Counted from the first letter of the stretch, positions 1-8,239 are shown. The stretch is 15,675 nt of DNA from Christensenella sp. UBA941 (GCA_002293365.1 DBDD01000346.1:1150-16824), one strand, 5' to 3'. Numbers and translations: made by a program. Notes: generated by a model not told the origin, from the sequence alone.

Positions 1-627
1 GCGGATATGGCCGTCGGCGACAGGCTATCAACGACCTATTTTACGGAGAACAAGCGCCTGTTCCACAATTTTGGCAATAAACTGGTGCGTACGCTTGTTT
101 CTTGGCTCTTTGGATCCGACATACGGGATATCATGACGGGCTACCGCGCGTTCAGCTACGAGTTTGCCAAGAGCTTCCCGGTGCTTTCGCGCGGCTTTGA
201 AATCGAGACCGAGATGACTATACACGCTCTCGATAAGAACTGGGTAATACGCCAGGTTCCGATTCAATACAAGGACAGGCCCGAGGGCAGCGAATCAAAA
301 CTACAGACCGGGCGCGACGGCGTGCGCGTACTGAAGATGATATTCCGCTTGTTCAAGGACTACCGGCCGCTGGCTTTCTTCGGAGCTTTCGCGGCTGTGA
401 TGCTGGTGATCGGCGTGATCGGGTTCATCGTGGTTTTAGTCGAATTCTTGAAAACGCGGATGATTTTGCATATGCCAACGCTCGTTGTGTCCATGTTTCT
501 CTTTCTTGGCGCAATGCTCTCGTTTATCTGCGGCCTTATTCTGGATACGCTTCGCAAGCAGCACAGGCAGGATTACGAGCTGTATTTGAATCAGCTTGAA
601 CAACATAAAGCGAAAACTTCAAGATGA
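1..627 (+). CDS. DPM1-like family 2 glycosyltransferase, 3' part (5' end outside window)
   Basis: The reading frame is already open at base 1 (Ala-Asp before the first Met at 7), so this is the C-terminal part of a longer gene. The visible part begins with the conserved A-D-M-x-x-G-D-R-L-S stretch, followed by TYFTENKRLFHNFGN and the D-I-x-T-G-Y-R segment, then RGFEIETEM and Y-x-x-R-P-x-G-S-x-S-K-L. These mark polyprenyl-phosphate sugar synthases of the DPM1/GT2 type, which move a sugar from a nucleotide donor to a polyprenyl phosphate on the cytoplasmic face. Two hydrophobic helices follow at about residues 125-150 and 158-180 (counting from the Met at 7), then a charged tail, an arrangement common in bacterial members with membrane anchors. 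The nucleotide-binding N-terminus is missing. A hairpin spans the stop codon, and the next gene has its own promoter. The sugar cannot be told from the sequence. Confidence 0.9.
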   Translation, partial: ADMAVGDRLSTTYFTENKRLFHNFGNKLVRTLVSWLFGSDIRDIMTGYRAFSYEFAKSFPVLSRGFEIETEMTIHALDKNWVIRQVPIQYKDRPEGSESKLQTGRDGVRVLKMIFRLFKDYRPLAFFGAFAAVMLVIGVIGFIVVLVEFLKTRMILHMPTLVVSMFLFLGAMLSFICGLILDTLRKQHRQDYELYLNQLEQHKAKTSR

Positions 628-663
628 CCATGCGCTCAGGGCGCTATATAGCGTCGGTCATCT
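622..663 (+). terminator. stop-spanning hairpin, weak terminator candidate
   Basis: Perfect 8-base arms AGATGACC (622-629) and GGTCATCT (656-663) enclose a second perfect palindrome, CGCTATATAGCG (642-653). The left arm contains the stop codon TGA (625-627). No clean T-run follows, only CGTTTGAC, so factor-independent termination would be weak. The position between a gene end and a new promoter supports a transcript-end or mRNA-stability role. This is inference. Confidence 0.4.
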
Positions 664-666
664 CGT

Positions 667-695
667 TTGACTTGGAGTTTTCCTACTGCTATAAT
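667..695 (+). promoter_or_regulatory. near-consensus sigma-70/sigma-A promoter for the SMR-like gene
   Basis: TTGACT (667-672) is followed after exactly 17 bases by TATAAT (690-695). A TG at 687-688, just upstream of the -10, adds an extended -10 element. Transcription would start near 702, leaving only about 14 bases before the TTG at 716. It likely drives the SMR-like gene and perhaps the oxidoreductase, AKR-like and methyltransferase genes behind it. Confidence 0.75.
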
Positions 696-715
696 GTGCT
701 TATTTCACTGTTCGC

Positions 716-1087
716 TTGGGGGGATTTAAAACGATTTACACTATTCTTCATATATTTGTGTATTTACTCTGCTCCAGCGGAGGGATGATATTAATCAAGC
801 TCGGCTCCGCGGAAAATAGGCTATCTTTTCAGGGCCGCTTTATGGATTTCCATTTTAGCTACATATCTCTTTTAGGCATGGTTTTATATATAGTCAGTTT
901 TATATTGTGGATGATCGCGTTACAGAAATTTCAGGCGAGCTACATAATACCGATAGCCGTCGGGCTTAGCCTTTGCGTTACGGTGCTGCTGTCGCTAATT
1001 ATATTAAAAGAAAGCATCGGTTTATATCAAGGCGTCGGCATGTTTTTGATTATCGCCGGTGTGGTTCTGCTGAACATAAAAAAATGA
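716..1087 (+). CDS. small SMR/EamA-like four-helix membrane protein, possible lipid-sugar flippase
   Basis: About 123 residues with four hydrophobic segments (about 7-27, 45-68, 73-96 and 102-121) and the SMR/EamA pattern: G-G-x-x-L-I-K-L-G in the first helix, S-F-I-L-W-x-x-A-L in the second, I-P-I-x-x-G-L in the third and G-V-x-L-L-N at the end. Drug exporters of the SMR family have a glutamate in the first helix; none is present here. That resembles ArnE/ArnF-type proteins thought to move polyprenyl-linked sugars, and the upstream neighbour makes such lipids. The start is unsure. The frame opens with TTG at 716, but the only Shine-Dalgarno-like run (GGGGGA, 719-724) lies inside that start, so a non-canonical start such as ATT at 734 is possible. 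Bases 781-1080 are 41% G+C (124 of 300), lower than nearby genes. Flippase function is inference. Confidence 0.75.
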   Translation: MGGFKTIYTILHIFVYLLCSSGGMILIKLGSAENRLSFQGRFMDFHFSYISLLGMVLYIVSFILWMIALQKFQASYIIPIAVGLSLCVTVLLSLIILKESIGLYQGVGMFLIIAGVVLLNIKK

Positions 1088-1107
1088 AAGCTAGGAGCTT
1101 CTTATAG

Positions 1108-2127
1108 ATGAATGTGGGAATTATCGGCATGGGAAAAATGGGAATGCTGCACGCCGCGACGCTCGGCTGTCTCGACGGCGTCAAGGTTGTGGCGGCTGCG
1201 GATAAGTCGCGCTTTATTCTAAGCGCGTTTAAGCGGTTTCGCAAGGATATGCGCTATTATACTTCATACGAAAAGATGCTAGAAAAGGAATCGCTGGACT
1301 TTGTCGTGATTTCGACGCCGTCTTTTTTACATGCTCAAGCGGCAATTAGCGCCGCGGAAAAGGGCTGTCATGTTTTCCTTGAAAAGCCCATGACCGCAAC
1401 TTACGAGCAGGCGGAGCAAGTGGATAAAGCCTTGGATAAAAATAATGTTAAATGTATGATTGGCTTTTACCTGCGCTATGTGCCGCAGTTTGCTAAGGCG
1501 AAGGCAATCCTCGAAAGCGGCGATTTGGGCGTTATAAAAGCGGTGAAAGCGGAGATATATATCGCCGACGTATTTGGCGAAGCGCCCGGATGGCGCTACC
1601 AAAAAGCAATATCGGGCGGCGGCGTCGTGATCGATTTCGCCGTGCATTGCCTAGATATGCTGTATTGGTACTTTGGCCCGGCGAAAAGCATAAGCGCCCA
1701 GCTCCGCAGCCCGTATTCAAAAGAGGTAGAGGACGAGGCGGAAGCCGATATCGAGTTTGCGAGCGGGGTAAGCGCGCATATGAGCGCATCCTGGAGCAAA
1801 AAGGAATACCGTAAAACTTACCTAAAGCTATATATCGAAGGCGAACACAAGTCGATGACCGTCGGTGAGCATTCGCTGATTGTCGAGTCCCCCGAAGGTA
1901 GGGAGGAGTTTTTTCTGCCGGATTTGTTCCACGGATCCTTTGTGGACATCGGAGGCGGAAATATGTATTCGGACGAAATATTGGAGTTCGTTTCGGCGAT
2001 TCGCGAAGATCGCGAGCCGGCGATTTCCGCAAAGGACGGTCTGGAGGTGATGCGTATGGTAAACATGATCTACGCGTCCGCCGAATCCGGACAAACCGTA
2101 TTTAGGTCTCAAGGAGCGCGCATATGA
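1108..2127 (+). CDS. Gfo/Idh/MocA family NAD(P)-dependent oxidoreductase
   Basis: 339 residues, typical for the family. The N-terminus is a Rossmann dinucleotide-binding motif (G-M-G-K-M-G, residues 7-12). The family hallmark E-K-P is at 92-94, with Lys93 the conserved catalytic/cofactor lysine. The C-terminal half holds G-G-G-V-V-I-D (170-176), then His180 and Asp183 where members usually carry D-x-G-x-H-x-x-D. Such enzymes oxidise or reduce sugars, inositols or nucleotide-sugar intermediates in the cytoplasm. The start has a good ribosome site, AGGAG at 1093-1097, 10 bases before the ATG. It lies 20 bases after the SMR-like gene, and its stop overlaps the next start (ATGA), so the two products are probably made together. 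A role in making a modified sugar for the surrounding glycan locus is inference; the substrate is not visible. Confidence 0.92.
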   Translation: MNVGIIGMGKMGMLHAATLGCLDGVKVVAAADKSRFILSAFKRFRKDMRYYTSYEKMLEKESLDFVVISTPSFLHAQAAISAAEKGCHVFLEKPMTATYEQAEQVDKALDKNNVKCMIGFYLRYVPQFAKAKAILESGDLGVIKAVKAEIYIADVFGEAPGWRYQKAISGGGVVIDFAVHCLDMLYWYFGPAKSISAQLRSPYSKEVEDEAEADIEFASGVSAHMSASWSKKEYRKTYLKLYIEGEHKSMTVGEHSLIVESPEGREEFFLPDLFHGSFVDIGGGNMYSDEILEFVSAIREDREPAISAKDGLEVMRMVNMIYASAESGQTVFRSQGARI

Positions 2128-3005
2128 CAATCGACAGCGTTATTCTAGGCGATAATCAATTTTTTGGCGTAAACCATATGTCCGAGGACATAGGCATGGA
2201 GCGCTACGAACAGTTTAAAGATCTTACCGAGATAAAGCGGATCATCCATATGGCGATGGACTACGGCGTACGCGGCGTTATGTTCTCCACGCACCCCTCG
2301 GTGCCCCAGATATGCGAGATGCTGATTAAAGACGCGCGTATACGCGGCGAAATGAATTTCTACGTCAATATTCCCTATATTCTGAAATACGTCCGCATGG
2401 CAAGCGAGATGGGCATCGCGGGGACGGTCGCCCATACGCTGTACGGCAAATCGCTCCTTGAAAAGCTGAAATTCGGCGCGCTGAGCGGGCTGAACGCCTT
2501 GAGCGCGAACTATCTCGGCATGGTTAACCGCATGATCGATTTGGAGCTCGCGCCGTTTAAAGGCCTCCGGGTCAAGGCCGTATTTTTGCATAACGTCCTG
2601 TGCGACCTGATAATGGGGCTCAACGTGCCCGGCGTATTGCAAAGCTTCGACAGCTACATACGAAAGGCTTACGGAGCCATTCCGGCGTATGGTACGCTGA
2701 ATTATCCCAGATTTGCTCAATTTTTAAATAACGCCGGCTTAAATGAATCGCTCGTTATGACCGCTGTGAATCAAAAGGGCTTTTATATGAACCCAGACAA
2801 GGCTTCCTACGAGAGAGCTATCGCCGAAAACAAGCACACGGTATTGGCGATGGCGACGCTTGCGAGCGGCAGGCTAAAGCCCGACGAAGCGTACAAGTAT
2901 TTGTTTACTGAGACGAGCGTAAAGAATCTGGTGGTCGGGCTTTCGTCGCAAAAACACGCGGAGGAAACGTTCGGAGCCATCAGGCGGCATAGAGAGGATG
3001 AATAG
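2124..3005 (+). CDS. divergent aldo-keto-reductase-like TIM-barrel protein
   Basis: 293 residues. The ATG overlaps the upstream stop by four bases and is preceded by AAGGAG at 2111-2116, 7 bases away, so the start is well supported. I do not recognise a named family with certainty. Several features look like an aldo-keto reductase barrel: D-Y-G-V-R-G-V-M-F-S-T near residues 46-56, where AKRs have a G-x-x-x-F-D-T-A strand; A-V-F-L-H at 152-156, where AKRs carry the catalytic His; and V-V-G-L-S-S near 270-275, matching the cofactor-binding V-x-G-x-S end of the barrel. However, the AKR Asp is replaced by Ser55, and I see no clear Tyr or Lys of the catalytic tetrad. It may have a changed reaction or no redox chemistry. 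Coupling to the oxidoreductase suggests a shared substrate or complex. This is inference. Confidence 0.7.
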   Translation: MTIDSVILGDNQFFGVNHMSEDIGMERYEQFKDLTEIKRIIHMAMDYGVRGVMFSTHPSVPQICEMLIKDARIRGEMNFYVNIPYILKYVRMASEMGIAGTVAHTLYGKSLLEKLKFGALSGLNALSANYLGMVNRMIDLELAPFKGLRVKAVFLHNVLCDLIMGLNVPGVLQSFDSYIRKAYGAIPAYGTLNYPRFAQFLNNAGLNESLVMTAVNQKGFYMNPDKASYERAIAENKHTVLAMATLASGRLKPDEAYKYLFTETSVKNLVVGLSSQKHAEETFGAIRRHREDE

Positions 3006-3011
3006 AGCGGC

Positions 3012-3800
3012 GTGAAACGGACGACTGCGACCTCAAAGGAGCTTGACAGCGCGATCGGCAGTACCGAAATAGCCTTGCTTATCAAGCAAAAGCGGGGCCT
3101 ATACCGCAATTACCAGCAAACGTATGGGCTTATGCTCGACGCGCGAAAAAAGTATATATCGGCGCAAGACGGCGTTCTTTTGGAGATTGGAACCGGAGGC
3201 GGGTTTTTAAAAGAGCTGCTTCCGGAGCTGATTACATCGGATGTTATCGAGAGCGATAACGCCGAGATGGTTATAAACGCTCAGCGCCTGCCATTTGAAG
3301 ATAACAGCGTCAGCGTAATTTTCGCTATGCACGTGCTGCATCATATACCGGATATCCGCGCGTTTTTAGACGAGGCTTCGCGCGTACTCGCTCCGGGCGG
3401 GGGCATAATATGCGTGGAGCCATATTGGGGCCCGTTTGCGTCCTTCCTATTCAAAAACTTTCACGAGGAGCCGTTCGACAAAAAGGCGGCGGCGTGGGAA
3501 TTTCCGTCAAGCGGCCCTATGTCGGGCGCGAATCAGGCGCTGAGCTATTTACTGCTCAAGCGCGATAAAGCCGTATTTGAAAGAGAATACCCTCAATTCA
3601 GCGTTATGGGCCGGAGGACGTTCAACTGTCTGGCGTATATCGCGAGCGGAGGCTATCGCTACAAACAATACGCTCCGGACGCCCTGTTTCCGCTGATACG
3701 CTTTTTCGACGTGCTTCTTAGTCCGCTCATGCGAATATTTGGCCTTCACCATCGCTTTGTACTGGTTAAAACCGATTCATCATCGTCTTTAGCGGATTAA
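3012..3800 (+). CDS. class I SAM-dependent methyltransferase
   Basis: 262 residues, starting at GTG 3012 shortly after the AKR-like stop. Motif I is L-L-E-I-G-T-G-G-G (56-64). The post-motif region reads R-L-P-F-E-D-N-S-V (92-100) then H-V-L-H-H (107-111), and S-R-V-L-A-P-G-G-G (123-131) follows, the standard methyltransferase-11 order. The acidic residue ending strand 2 is Glu80 or Asp82. The region after residue 140 is longer than in minimal enzymes and includes hydrophobic stretches near 225-245, so it may sit at the membrane. The ribosome site is poor (GAGAGG about 14 bases upstream), so translation may depend on the gene before it. It is the last gene of the plus-strand cluster, ending 29 bases from the convergent minus-strand operon. 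The substrate is unknown; a sugar or lipid precursor is plausible from context. Confidence 0.88.
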   Translation: MKRTTATSKELDSAIGSTEIALLIKQKRGLYRNYQQTYGLMLDARKKYISAQDGVLLEIGTGGGFLKELLPELITSDVIESDNAEMVINAQRLPFEDNSVSVIFAMHVLHHIPDIRAFLDEASRVLAPGGGIICVEPYWGPFASFLFKNFHEEPFDKKAAAWEFPSSGPMSGANQALSYLLLKRDKAVFEREYPQFSVMGRRTFNCLAYIASGGYRYKQYAPDALFPLIRFFDVLLSPLMRIFGLHHRFVLVKTDSSSSLAD

Positions 3801-3829
3801 TATTATTCCCTTCTTCTCGACGGCGAGCA

Positions 3830-6007
3830 CTAATTTGAAAGCGCCGTCAGCTCCGGCTGGATGAGCATAACTGACCAGGGATAATCGCTAAGCGCGCCGT
3901 TTATCGGGCGAACGGCGAAGCCGATAGTATACTCGCCTTGCGGGATATCCAGCTCGAATTCTATTTTGGACGGCAATTCGCCGGGAGGTACTGTATACGA
4001 CGCAATAAGCTCGCTTGCGCCGCCCGCGTTTAGATGGACGTCCAATATAACGGACTCTGCGGCCCCGTCCCATTGCGGCATATCTATACAATGCCCTAAA
4101 AACGCTTCAAACGTACTTTTGCCGGAAGCGCCGGGCGCAGTCCATTCGAAGGAGGCGTTTCCAGAGCGGAAATGCGCCGTCAAAATATCCACGGCGGCGG
4201 GCTCGCCGCTTTTTAGCGGGCGAAGCTCAAGGGCGTACAGCCAGTCCTCGCTGTTTAGAAAATTGGCCTTCGTCCTGCGAATTTCGCCGCCAAGCTTATA
4301 GCCGGAGTTATTCAGGCCGCCTAATATGCCTTGCACGGCGGCTCCGCTTGTCATCAGATAAAACCCGCTTCCGCCGTTTAGCCGCAGCATCTCGCTTTGC
4401 GCCTGCTCGCTATAGCTCGGTATAATGCTGATTAGCGGCGTTTCGTCCATACCTATAAGCGCGGGATACACGGTAGTACCGCCGCCCATCGCAAGCGCTT
4501 TTATATCCCCGTAGAAGCTTTCGTCTACGCCGGAGTCGATATCGCGGAGTATATAGGCGGCGTTGTCTTTGTATACGGACGGCATATTGTCTTCAAAGAT
4601 TGGCTCTATCGCCGCCCAGTTGCGGTTCGTCAAAAGTACCGTGCCTCCGACGAAGCACAGGTTCAAGAGAAAGGGCAAGCATACCGCAGCCAAGCCAATC
4701 CGCTTATATATCCTTTTGCCGGAAGCGGGGAGAACCTTGATTCTATGGACGATCTCCACCGCCGTTTGGGCGGCCAGCGCGCCGGAAAGCGGCGCAAGGA
4801 ATATGATATAGCGCCAATAGCCGACCATCAGGAAGCTATTAGCTAAATGCATTATGACGATTATTGCCGGTATTAGCCAATGGCGGCGCTCCGGGCGCTC
4901 GCGCCGGATAAACCGGCGATACGCCGCGCGGGCAAGCCAGACGATTGCGAGAATATAGCCAAAGCCCAGCGACAGCTCCGGGGTGCGGAATTCTCCGATT
5001 CTGGTTCTGTCGATCATGCCGTATACCGGCCATATCAGCCCTTGCCATGTGTTTTCCGGGCCCCAGCGGTCGTCCGACCAAGCTATCGGCGCAAAGTATT
5101 CCGACTTAAAGATATTGTTGGCAAACGGAAACGTAGGGCTGCCCGTTTGCACATAGGCGTTTATCGCGTATACGGCGATAGGGAAGACGAGCGAGGCCGC
5201 GCCCAACAGCACCTCGCGAAGGCGGATCGTTTTATAGTTCAGAGCGATATAGAGCGCCGCCAATACGGCGACGAACAAGCCGTTGCTAATTCTCAGCGCG
5301 GCCATTATTCCCGAGAGCCAACAAAGGTATATAGTCACGGCCGGGCCGCTTTTCCCGATCAGCAGCAGATATACAATTTCTAAAACGAGAGGTATAAGCC
5401 AAAGATCGCTGTTGTAACAGTTTATGAGAAAAAAAGCGTGCAGCGACGCGAAGCCTACCCCGGCGCACAAGGCCAAAACGGGCGCGCGGAGCTTATGGCC
5501 GGCGAGAAGCGACGCTATGATACGCTTTGTCTGGAAATAGAAGAGAATTATGACGAGCGGATTCGTTACCGTACCGAGGCGGTAGCCCAAAAACCGCCGG
5601 AATAGCGTGGACAGACGATCCCCCAAGGGATAGGCAAAGGATTGGATATCCGTCGCGGGCATGTAATTATATGAGATATTGTTTTCAAACGGGTATTCCT
5701 GAAAAAAAACGTGGCAATGGTCGCCGTCGGACCAATGGTTCGCAATGGGCAGCCTATACGCGTACAGCGCTAAGCATGCGGCGATTACCATGATATCGGC
5801 CCAACAAACGGCGTCTTTTTCGATTTCAAAATATTTTCTTAGTAAAAAAGCGAGGCCGAGCGCAAGCAAAGCCGCAAGCGCATACCCCCACAGCGGCGCG
5901 CTGAACAGCTTAAAATAAGTTATATAGTCGTTTAGTACGATTGCTGTTATATATACGATATAACACAGCATCGAGCGCGTTATCGGGATTTTTGACATAA
6001 GCTTCAT
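3830..6007 (-). CDS. large polytopic membrane protein, GT-C-like, paralog B
   Basis: 725 residues from the ATG at 6007. The frame stays open upstream to 6097, but the 6007 start overlaps the stop of the upstream paralog as ATGA, has GGAG at 6016-6019 with an 8-base gap, and aligns with the paralog's N-terminus. About ten to twelve hydrophobic helices fill residues 1-480. The first external loop holds N-H-W-S-D-G-D (90-96), an acidic motif like the catalytic Asp of GT-C glycosyltransferases, followed by Q-E-Y-P-F. The last roughly 230 residues are polar and predicted extracytoplasmic, ending in a beta-rich region and I-Q-P-E-L-T. By hand, 38 of the 60 residues beginning at I-P-I-T-R match the paralog. 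I cannot name the family. A membrane glycosyltransferase using lipid-linked sugar is the best guess, based on topology and neighbours. Confidence 0.75.
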   Translation of the reverse strand: MKLMSKIPITRSMLCYIVYITAIVLNDYITYFKLFSAPLWGYALAALLALGLAFLLRKYFEIEKDAVCWADIMVIAACLALYAYRLPIANHWSDGDHCHVFFQEYPFENNISYNYMPATDIQSFAYPLGDRLSTLFRRFLGYRLGTVTNPLVIILFYFQTKRIIASLLAGHKLRAPVLALCAGVGFASLHAFFLINCYNSDLWLIPLVLEIVYLLLIGKSGPAVTIYLCWLSGIMAALRISNGLFVAVLAALYIALNYKTIRLREVLLGAASLVFPIAVYAINAYVQTGSPTFPFANNIFKSEYFAPIAWSDDRWGPENTWQGLIWPVYGMIDRTRIGEFRTPELSLGFGYILAIVWLARAAYRRFIRRERPERRHWLIPAIIVIMHLANSFLMVGYWRYIIFLAPLSGALAAQTAVEIVHRIKVLPASGKRIYKRIGLAAVCLPFLLNLCFVGGTVLLTNRNWAAIEPIFEDNMPSVYKDNAAYILRDIDSGVDESFYGDIKALAMGGGTTVYPALIGMDETPLISIIPSYSEQAQSEMLRLNGGSGFYLMTSGAAVQGILGGLNNSGYKLGGEIRRTKANFLNSEDWLYALELRPLKSGEPAAVDILTAHFRSGNASFEWTAPGASGKSTFEAFLGHCIDMPQWDGAAESVILDVHLNAGGASELIASYTVPPGELPSKIEFELDIPQGEYTIGFAVRPINGALSDYPWSVMLIQPELTALSN

Positions 6008-8214
6008 GGCGTTAGCTCCGGCTGGATAAGTATTACGGACCAGGGAGCTTCGTAAAGCGAGCCGCTGACGGAACGCACGACGAATTCGAGCGAGCAATCC
6101 CCTTTGGGGATATCAAGTCCGAGCCGAATCTTTTCCGGCAGCGCGCCGGGCGTTATCGGAAAAGACGCAAGGGGCTCGCCTTCTTCCCCGCCTCCGCCGC
6201 GAAGGAAGACGTCCGTTATCACCTCTACGAAGGAGCCTTCCCATTGCGGCAGATTCATCCCCGGCCCAAGATACGCTTCGAACGTACGCTTCCCGAGCGC
6301 CCCTTCGGGCAGCTTCCACTCGAAGGAGGGGGCTGCGGACAATACGTTCGCGGACAAAACCTCCATAGAGACGCTTTCGTCGTAGGACGGTAGCGGAGTA
6401 AGCTCGAATGCGTACAGCCAATCGTCACTGTTTATAAAATTGGCCCTGGTCTTGCGTATGTCGCCGCCGAGCTTGAAGTTGGAGCCGTTGAGATATTTTA
6501 GCAGCGCTTCGGCGTGCTCGCCGATCGTCATATAGTAAAAACCTCCGTCGCGATACGGCTGTAGCAGCGCGCGTTGCCGCTCGGGAACGGTTCCGGCATA
6601 GACGCTGATAAGCGGCGTATCGTCCATCCCGAGCAGCGCCGGAAGGGCGGACGTTTCGTTAGCCATGGCCAGCGCCTTGATATCTTTTATAAAGCTTTCG
6701 TCTACGCCGCTCGTTTGGTCGCGAAGCAAATAAGCCGCGTTTCTTTCGTGCACGTCCGGCCATAGCGTCGCGGGAGCCGCGTAACCCTGGTTATGGCTTG
6801 TATTAAGCGCCAAATTGACCATCAACGCGAAATTTATAAGGAATGGGACGCAAGCGGCGGCTATGCCCGCGCATAGAATTATTTTTTTATTAGAGGCAAG
6901 GCGTTCCTTCTTTGGCCGCTTCTTTTTTAGCTCCGAGTATATTTCTATAAACGTTTGCGCGGCCAACGCGCCGGAAAGCGGGCAGAGGAAGATGATATAG
7001 CGCCAATAGCCGATCATCAGGAAGCTATTGACCAGATGCATAGAGACGATCATGGCCGGCAGCAGCCACGCTTGGCGTTCGGGGCGTTTGCGGAGGATAA
7101 AAAGCCGATAGGCGGCTATAAAGAGCCATACGAGCGCAAGCAGATAGCCCGCCCCAAGCGATATATCCAGAAAATCCATTCCGGAGGTTCTCGTAGTATC
7201 GAACATGCCGTAGATCGGCCATATCAGGCCCTGTAAGACGCTTTCGGGGCCCCAGCGCGCGTCCAGGCCGGATCCAAGCTCGAAAAATTCGGATTTGAAG
7301 ACGTTGTTATAAAACGGGAAGACGGGATTCCCCGTTTGCAGGTAGACATTGAGCGCGTAGACGGCTATGGGAAGGATGAACGCCGCAACGCCGATAAGCA
7401 CGCTCTTTACGCGCAGCGATTTATAGTTGAACGCGATATAGAGCGCCGCCAATATTACGATAAACATGGCGTTGTTAATTTTCATGGAGGAAGTCAGGCC
7501 GCCGAGCCAGCAAAGGTAAATTGTTGTCGCCGGGCCGGAAGCCCCGGAGATCAGCAGGAAGACTATCTCTAAAATGAATGGAACATACCAAAGATCGCTG
7601 TTATAACAGTTCAGGATAAAATAGGCTTGCAGCGATACGCTGCCGACCGCCGAGCATATCGAAAGAAGGGCGCCGTTAATTTTGTTGCCTGCCACAAGCG
7701 CCGCTATTATCCGCTTTGTCTGATAATAAAATAAAATAATCAAAAGCGGATTGGGCAAAGTGCCAAGCCGGTAGCCTAATATATGGCGAAAAGGCGTTGA
7801 AACCCTATCGGCCAGAGGGTAGGTGTAGGTTTGGATGACAGTAGCCGGGAAGTAATTGCGGGAAACATTGTCGGCGAAGGGGTATTCCTGTAGATAGATA
7901 TGGTAGTTGTCCGCGTCAAACCAATGGTTCGGTACGGAGACCTTTAGCGCGTATAGCGCGAAGCACGCGGCGATGACGGCGATATCGGCTAAGTGAACCG
8001 GCGTTTTTTCGATTTTCACAAACTTTCGTAAGGCAAAAGCTGCTCCGAACGTTATAAGCGCCGCGAGGCCGTAACCCAAAAGCGGGGCGTTGAAAAGCCT
8101 GAAATATGTTATGTAGTCGTTTATAAGGATAAAGGAGACATAGACCACATAACAAAGCATCATGCGGGTAATCGGGAATTTAGCTTGTGCGCCGGCAAGA
8201 ATCGTTTTTTTCAT
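6004..8214 (-). CDS. large polytopic membrane protein, GT-C-like, paralog A
   Basis: 736 residues. ATG at 8214 with AAGGGA seven bases upstream. It has the same architecture as the next gene: a short cytoplasmic N-terminus, many membrane helices, a first-loop acidic motif N-H-W-F-D-A-D (96-102), conserved segments such as N-C-Y-N-S-D-L-W, Q-G-L-I-W-P and S-F-L-M-I-G-Y-W-R-Y-I-I-F-L, and a polar C-terminal part containing S-G-V-D-E-S-F and I-N-S-D-D-W-L-Y-A-F-E-L. The pair is a clear tandem duplication, probably still under selection because both frames are intact. The stop overlaps the start of paralog B, so the two are translationally coupled, which would fit two subunits of one complex or enzymes for two sugars. 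I infer a GT-C-type glycosyltransferase or other polyprenyl-linked glycan enzyme; no hallmark proves it. Confidence 0.75.
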   Translation of the reverse strand: MKKTILAGAQAKFPITRMMLCYVVYVSFILINDYITYFRLFNAPLLGYGLAALITFGAAFALRKFVKIEKTPVHLADIAVIAACFALYALKVSVPNHWFDADNYHIYLQEYPFADNVSRNYFPATVIQTYTYPLADRVSTPFRHILGYRLGTLPNPLLIILFYYQTKRIIAALVAGNKINGALLSICSAVGSVSLQAYFILNCYNSDLWYVPFILEIVFLLISGASGPATTIYLCWLGGLTSSMKINNAMFIVILAALYIAFNYKSLRVKSVLIGVAAFILPIAVYALNVYLQTGNPVFPFYNNVFKSEFFELGSGLDARWGPESVLQGLIWPIYGMFDTTRTSGMDFLDISLGAGYLLALVWLFIAAYRLFILRKRPERQAWLLPAMIVSMHLVNSFLMIGYWRYIIFLCPLSGALAAQTFIEIYSELKKKRPKKERLASNKKIILCAGIAAACVPFLINFALMVNLALNTSHNQGYAAPATLWPDVHERNAAYLLRDQTSGVDESFIKDIKALAMANETSALPALLGMDDTPLISVYAGTVPERQRALLQPYRDGGFYYMTIGEHAEALLKYLNGSNFKLGGDIRKTRANFINSDDWLYAFELTPLPSYDESVSMEVLSANVLSAAPSFEWKLPEGALGKRTFEAYLGPGMNLPQWEGSFVEVITDVFLRGGGGEEGEPLASFPITPGALPEKIRLGLDIPKGDCSLEFVVRSVSGSLYEAPWSVILIQPELTP

Positions 8215-8239
8215 ATATCATTCCCTTTTGAAAATATAC

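Noticed and set aside
1532..2032. Long minus-strand frame inside the oxidoreductase gene
   Set aside because: Arg/Pro-rich low-information translation, a shadow of the GC-rich codons of a complete, well-supported gene on the other strand.
6008..6097. Upstream extension of paralog B by 30 codons
   Set aside because: The extension overlaps the paralog A coding end and does not match the paralog's N-terminus, while ATG 6007 has a good ribosome site and ATGA overlap.
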